From positions 1 to 8,806 of the forward strand of contig JBBDQV010000064.1 of NCBI GenBank assembly GCA_040905845.1: DNA of 8,806 bases, written 5' to 3'. The notes beneath the pieces were generated by a model, which did no database searches, was not told the DNA's origin, and saw only the letters and a program-made list of their open reading frames with translations. The stretch is from VGDP01 sp040905845. Lineage in GTDB: Bacteria > Pseudomonadota > Alphaproteobacteria > SP197. The translations under genes and the position numbers were made by a program. Of this stretch, positions 5,928-8,806 are shown piece after piece (the first letter of the stretch is position 1; each line of letters opens with the position of its first letter).

Positions 5928-8000
5928 CTAGGCCCTCCCGAACCAATCCTTGCGCGGCGCGATCCAGCCCGCGCCCTTCCGCCCGCCGACTTCGCCGCCC
6001 GCCGCGCCCGGCGCTGCCGCCGGCGGCGAGGCGTTGGCCGGCCGCGTCGGCGAACCGGGTTCGCCGGGCGCGGCCTTGGCGGCTTCCGGCGCCGCGGGCG
6101 CGGCGTCGGCCAGGCCCGGCGCCCACAAGGCGCCGAGGTCGCCCTGCACGTCTTCCGGCCGCTTGAGGCGCGCCGCCTCTAGCGCCAGCCAGTCGGCGCC
6201 GGTCAGGCTGTCGGATAGGTGATGCGCCAGCGCCCGGGCGTAGACGGCCAGGTCAAGCTGCTCGTTGCGCTTCTGTGTCTTCGCCCAGACCGGCAGGTGA
6301 TGCCCGCGAACGACGCGGTAGACCAGGCGCTCGGCCGTCGCCTGCTCGATCCACTCTTTGTCGATGGCCTCGTGCAGGTGAAAGGCGCCCGGCGCCAGGC
6401 GGCCGTCGTCGGCGAAGCCCGCCAGGGTCAGGGCGAGGGCGCCATAAACCTCGCTCTTGAGGTCCCACGTCCCGACCGGCCACAGCTTGACGGCGCCGAC
6501 GCGGCGACCCTCGAAAGTAATATCCTTGACCGAGGGCAGGCCGAGGGCCGGCATTTTCCAGCCCTCGCGCCCGTCGAGCGCGAAGACCCGGCCGCTCGCC
6601 GCATGCCGCCCGACGAAGCGATAGACATGGCTCGACAGGTAACCGGCGTCGATCCCCCACGCCTCGACCGGCCACAGGCCGCCCCAGGCGTCGCGCAGCG
6701 GCCGCGCGATCAGGTCGTCGAGCTCGCGCCAGGGTTCCGGCGTCGTCGGGTCGCCGAGGATCACGCCGCCATCGAGCAGCCATTGCCCGAACCGCCGGTC
6801 GAAACCATAGATCGCCCACTCGAGGCGGTTGCCCTGCACGTCGACCGAGCCGACCGAGTAGAGCAGCCCCGGCACCAGGCGCCCGACCGGGTACGCCTCA
6901 CGGTAGAGCAAGAGCTTTTCCGCGTCCGGCGCGTCGCCGGCGCTCTTGTGACTGCGGCCGAGCCACAGGTTGTCGAAGGTCTTGCCCTTGGCCGGGTCGG
7001 CCTCGACCTCGAGCGCCATCCCGGCGACGTCATCCCAGGTCACCAGCGCCGATATCAGCGTGTCGACATGGTAGCTCGGGTAGCCGCCGGCCGGGTTGCG
7101 CGCGCACCAGCGGCCGGCCGCGACCATCGCCCGCTTGTGGTGATGCGCGATCAGCTCGCGGCAGGCCGTGCATTCGTAGTGCGCGGCCACGGGCGGCGCC
7201 GGGTTGTAGCGCAGTTGCTCGAAAACAAGATCCTGATAGACGCCGCAGAACGGGCAGGGGACCTCCCAAACCCGCTGGTCGCCGGCCTCATATGCCTGGT
7301 CGATCCGGCTTAGGTCGGCCTCGGTCGGCGTCGATCCCTCGAGGCGCTTCCAATCGCCCGCCGCCCGGAAGGCCATTTGCCGGGCTTCGATCATGCCCAT
7401 TGGGTCGCCCTGGCCGTCGAGGTCGAGCGGGTAGTCGTCGACCTCGTCGGCGAAAACGAACTTGACCGTTTGCGAGCGCAGGCCGACCGACGAGTTGGCG
7501 CCGACCAGCACCAGCGAGCCGCCCGGGAAGACCTTGGTAAACATGCTACTGCCGGCGGCGTCGCGGCTCTTGAGCGGCGCCACCTTCCGGCGCAGCACCG
7601 GCGAGGCGTTGATCGAGGGTTGCAGCTTGCTCCGGTTGAAGGTCTTTGCCAGGTCGACGGTCGGCTGCACCAGCATCGTACGGCCCGGCGAGCGGTCGGC
7701 CAGGAACCCGAGCCAGCCGATTGCGACGATCGAAAAGCCGACCTGCGCCGACTTGCGAACGACGACCCGGTTTGCCGGACTGTCGGGCGCGAGCTGGTCG
7801 ACGACCTCGATCCAGAACGGCGTTTGCTCGGCGCTCCACCGCTCGCCGGCGCGCGGCCCGTCGACGAGGATCAGGTTGTCGGCGATCCAGGCGCTTGGCA
7901 GGTCGTCGGCCGGCGGCCGGATGCTCGCCGCCAGCGCCGAGGCGACGATCGCCAGCGTCGGCCTAGGCGTCTCCCCAACCGTCGGCCTCGTCGCTTCCAT
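5928..8000 (-). CDS. Terminase large subunit, gpA family (packaging ATPase and nuclease)
   Basis: Complete 690-residue protein; lambda gpA is 641. It would cut concatemeric DNA and drive it into the procapsid through the portal, using ATP. Visible motifs: a deviant Walker A, RKSAQVGFS (82-90), close to the KSARVGYS of lambda; Walker B KFVFADEVD (180-188) with the acidic pair Asp185-Glu186; a likely zinc-binding pair CPFC (249-252) and CTAC (277-280), usual in gpA proteins; and a C-terminal nuclease region with SVDVQGNRLEWAIYGF (Asp387), WGIDAGYLSSHVYRF (Asp451) and NEQLDLAVYARALAH (Asp583) as probable metal ligands. The start is an ATG with a short-spaced GAGG, and overlaps the small-subunit gene by 38 bp, as is common for this pair. 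The last 60 residues after about 630 are Ala/Pro/Gly-rich, contain GEPGSP from a dispersed palindrome, and end with a conserved-looking WIAPRKDWFGRA. Confidence 0.95.
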   Translation of the reverse strand: MEATRPTVGETPRPTLAIVASALAASIRPPADDLPSAWIADNLILVDGPRAGERWSAEQTPFWIEVVDQLAPDSPANRVVVRKSAQVGFSIVAIGWLGFLADRSPGRTMLVQPTVDLAKTFNRSKLQPSINASPVLRRKVAPLKSRDAAGSSMFTKVFPGGSLVLVGANSSVGLRSQTVKFVFADEVDDYPLDLDGQGDPMGMIEARQMAFRAAGDWKRLEGSTPTEADLSRIDQAYEAGDQRVWEVPCPFCGVYQDLVFEQLRYNPAPPVAAHYECTACRELIAHHHKRAMVAAGRWCARNPAGGYPSYHVDTLISALVTWDDVAGMALEVEADPAKGKTFDNLWLGRSHKSAGDAPDAEKLLLYREAYPVGRLVPGLLYSVGSVDVQGNRLEWAIYGFDRRFGQWLLDGGVILGDPTTPEPWRELDDLIARPLRDAWGGLWPVEAWGIDAGYLSSHVYRFVGRHAASGRVFALDGREGWKMPALGLPSVKDITFEGRRVGAVKLWPVGTWDLKSEVYGALALTLAGFADDGRLAPGAFHLHEAIDKEWIEQATAERLVYRVVRGHHLPVWAKTQKRNEQLDLAVYARALAHHLSDSLTGADWLALEAARLKRPEDVQGDLGALWAPGLADAAPAAPEAAKAAPGEPGSPTRPANASPPAAAPGAAGGEVGGRKGAGWIAPRKDWFGRA
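6049..6066. repeat. Dispersed palindrome, copy 3 (inside terminase 3' end)
   Basis: GGCGAACC-G-GGTTCGCC, 8-bp perfect arms about a central G, with the 16-base core CGAACCGGGTTCGCCG shared with copies 1 and 2. On the coding strand it reads Gly-Glu-Pro-Gly-Ser-Pro, residues 646-651 of the terminase large subunit, inside its low-complexity tail about 120 bases before the stop codon. Confidence 0.85.
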
Positions 8001-8643
8001 CGGCCTCGCCCCTCGCCAGGCTGTCCAGGTCGTCGGCGAGCTGCGCGCGGAAGCTGCGAACCCACGTCTTCAGGAAGGCGCGAACCTCGGCCGTTCCCTC
8101 GAGCGCGGCCAGCTCGTCGGCCATCGCCGGCAGCGCCTGCAGGCGCTCGGCGATGCGCGCGCCGCAGGCCGACATTGCCCGCTCGACCTCGTCGCGCGGC
8201 CGCAGCTCGTCGCGCGCCCTGGCGACTTCCATTTCCTTGAGCTGCCGCTCGGCCCGCGCCCGCAGCGTCCGCTCGTCGCGATAGCCGGAATACCGCTCGA
8301 CCTCGGCCTCGGCCTTGGCCTCCTCGTCGGCCGGTGCCTCGGGCATCGCCGGATCTGCCATCGCCGGATCTGGCGAGGCCGCCGGCGCCGGCGCCGGCGC
8401 GTCCGGCTCGGCCAGGTCGGCCTGCGGATCGCGGCGGCTGCGCCATTGCTCCAGCGCCCACGGCAGCAGCAGCTTTTTCCCCGGACCGAGCGCGCGGCCG
8501 GCCAGCCGCCCGGCACCGACCGCCTGCGTCACGGCCGAGGGCGAGACGCCGACCAGGCGCGCGAAGGCCGAGCGGCCGATCGGCTCCTCGGCGACGCGGG
8601 CAGGGCGCGCGGGCGCCGTCTCGTTGAACTCGAGCAGGCTCAT
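7963..8643 (-). CDS. Terminase small subunit-like DNA-packaging protein (Nu1-type)
   Basis: Complete 226-residue protein preceding the large terminase subunit, the usual place of the DNA-recognition subunit. Residues 22-67 form a helix-turn-helix or winged-helix pattern: IGRSAFARLVGVSPSAVTQAVGAGRLAG followed by a strand-like KKLLLPWALEQW. This resembles the Nu1 DNA-binding head that binds the cos or pac site. Residues 72-108 are a Pro/Ala/Asp linker with a short tandem DNA repeat. Residues 108-180 are strongly charged and helical (AEAEVERYSGYRDERTLRAR onward), probably a coiled-coil for self-assembly. The C-terminal part, with AFLKTWVRSFRAQLADDLDSL, likely contacts the large subunit. Lambda Nu1 is 181 residues, so this one is longer, mainly in the linker. 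The ATG has only a GGGGG-type weak ribosome site. The identity of the start is likely but not certain. Confidence 0.82.
   Translation of the reverse strand: MSLLEFNETAPARPARVAEEPIGRSAFARLVGVSPSAVTQAVGAGRLAGRALGPGKKLLLPWALEQWRSRRDPQADLAEPDAPAPAPAASPDPAMADPAMPEAPADEEAKAEAEVERYSGYRDERTLRARAERQLKEMEVARARDELRPRDEVERAMSACGARIAERLQALPAMADELAALEGTAEVRAFLKTWVRSFRAQLADDLDSLARGEADGSDEADGWGDA
8344..8373 (-). repeat. 15-bp tandem duplication in the small-terminase linker
   Basis: Two adjacent copies of a 15-base unit, CATCGCCGGATCTGC and CATCGCCGGATCTGG, differ only in the last base. On the coding strand they encode DPAMA-DPAMP within the linker. Just beyond, three GCCGGC units (8381-8398) encode an Ala-Pro run. 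Both keep the frame, consistent with slippage in an unstructured linker. Confidence 0.7.
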
Positions 8644-8730
8644 TGCCGCCCCCGGAAACTGAAGCGCGCCGCGCCTTTAAGCCCTTTTTTGAAGCCCCAC
8701 ACTAGCGACGCAAAACGCGCCTCCGCACCG

Positions 8731-8759
8731 TTTATGTTTCGGGACCGGGAAGGACCCAA
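8731..8759 (-). promoter_or_regulatory. Weak candidate sigma70-type promoter for the packaging operon
   Basis: On the minus strand, TTGGGT (8754-8759) and CATAAA (8731-8736) are separated by exactly 17 bases. Matches to consensus are 3/6 and 4/6. It lies in the only locally A+T-richer stretch of the window, about 90 bp ahead of the small-terminase ATG. The rest of 8644-8806 shows no convincing gene. The packaging genes could instead be read through from an upstream late promoter outside the window. Confidence 0.25.
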
Positions 8760-8806
8760 AAGGGGCGGGGCGGCGGGTCGGGAGGCGGCTACCGGCGGGC
8801 CAAACG

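Noticed and set aside
5722..6126. N-terminal extension of 135 residues on the portal protein
   Set aside because: The extra part overlaps the gpW gene and the terminase end in another frame and is Arg/Gly-rich. The ATG at 5721 directly after the gpW stop gives the normal family length.
7762..7777. Fourth, inverted copy of the palindrome (CGACCCGGTTTGCCGG-like)
   Set aside because: It has two mismatches in the core, no longer forms a good inverted repeat, and lies in codons just before the Walker A motif that are constrained by the protein.
8670..8700. Possible intrinsic terminator on the + strand (weak stem near 8671 then six T)
   Set aside because: The stem is imperfect, the T run is separated from it by several bases, and no + strand gene precedes it.

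Overview
The window carries the packaging and head-assembly genes, and the start of the tail genes, of a lambda-like siphovirus or prophage. All genes lie on the minus strand, so they read from right to left. The DNA is very G+C rich (roughly 70% by eye) with codons strongly biased to G/C in the third position. That fits a host among high-G+C Proteobacteria, most likely an alphaproteobacterium, but nothing here fixes the genus. No integrase, attachment site, tRNA or clearly bacterial gene is visible, so prophage versus free phage cannot be decided.

Layout in order of transcription: (1) 8644-8806, a non-coding leader with a weak candidate promoter; (2) terminase small subunit, 8643-7963; (3) terminase large subunit of the gpA family, 8000-5928, overlapping the first by 38 bp; (4) a gpW-like head-completion protein with a GTG start, 5924-5724; (5) a lambda-gpB-type portal protein, 5721-4168; (6) a 689-residue fusion of prohead protease, scaffold-like linker and major capsid protein, 4164-2095; (7) a gap of 10 N beside a run of 14 C, at 2048-2071; (8) a DUF2190-type capsid decoration protein, 1963-1598; (9) a gpFII-like head-tail attachment protein, 1506-1150; (10) a DUF6441-type/gpZ-like minor tail protein, 1134-478; (11) a gpU-like tail terminator, 464-21. 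The order follows lambda Nu1-A-W-B-C/Nu3-D-E-FII-Z-U, except that C, Nu3 and E are merged into one reading frame and the decoration gene follows it.

The products would work in sequence. The fusion protein and the portal build the procapsid and the protease domain matures it. The terminase fills it with DNA, DUF2190 protein probably stabilises the shell, gpW and FII-like proteins close the portal, and the Z/U-like proteins finish the tail end that docks there.

Four features go beyond a routine annotation. First, the fusion gene has an in-frame internal ATG at the protease/scaffold boundary, preceded by the same GAGGAGG and the same 8-base spacing as the main start. This predicts a nested 478-residue scaffold-capsid product, like lambda C/Nu3. 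Second, a 16-17 bp near-perfect palindrome occurs three times, each time at or near a gene's 3' end. Third, the decoration gene is bracketed by strong stem-loops. Fourth, the assembly breaks exactly at one of these structured spacers.
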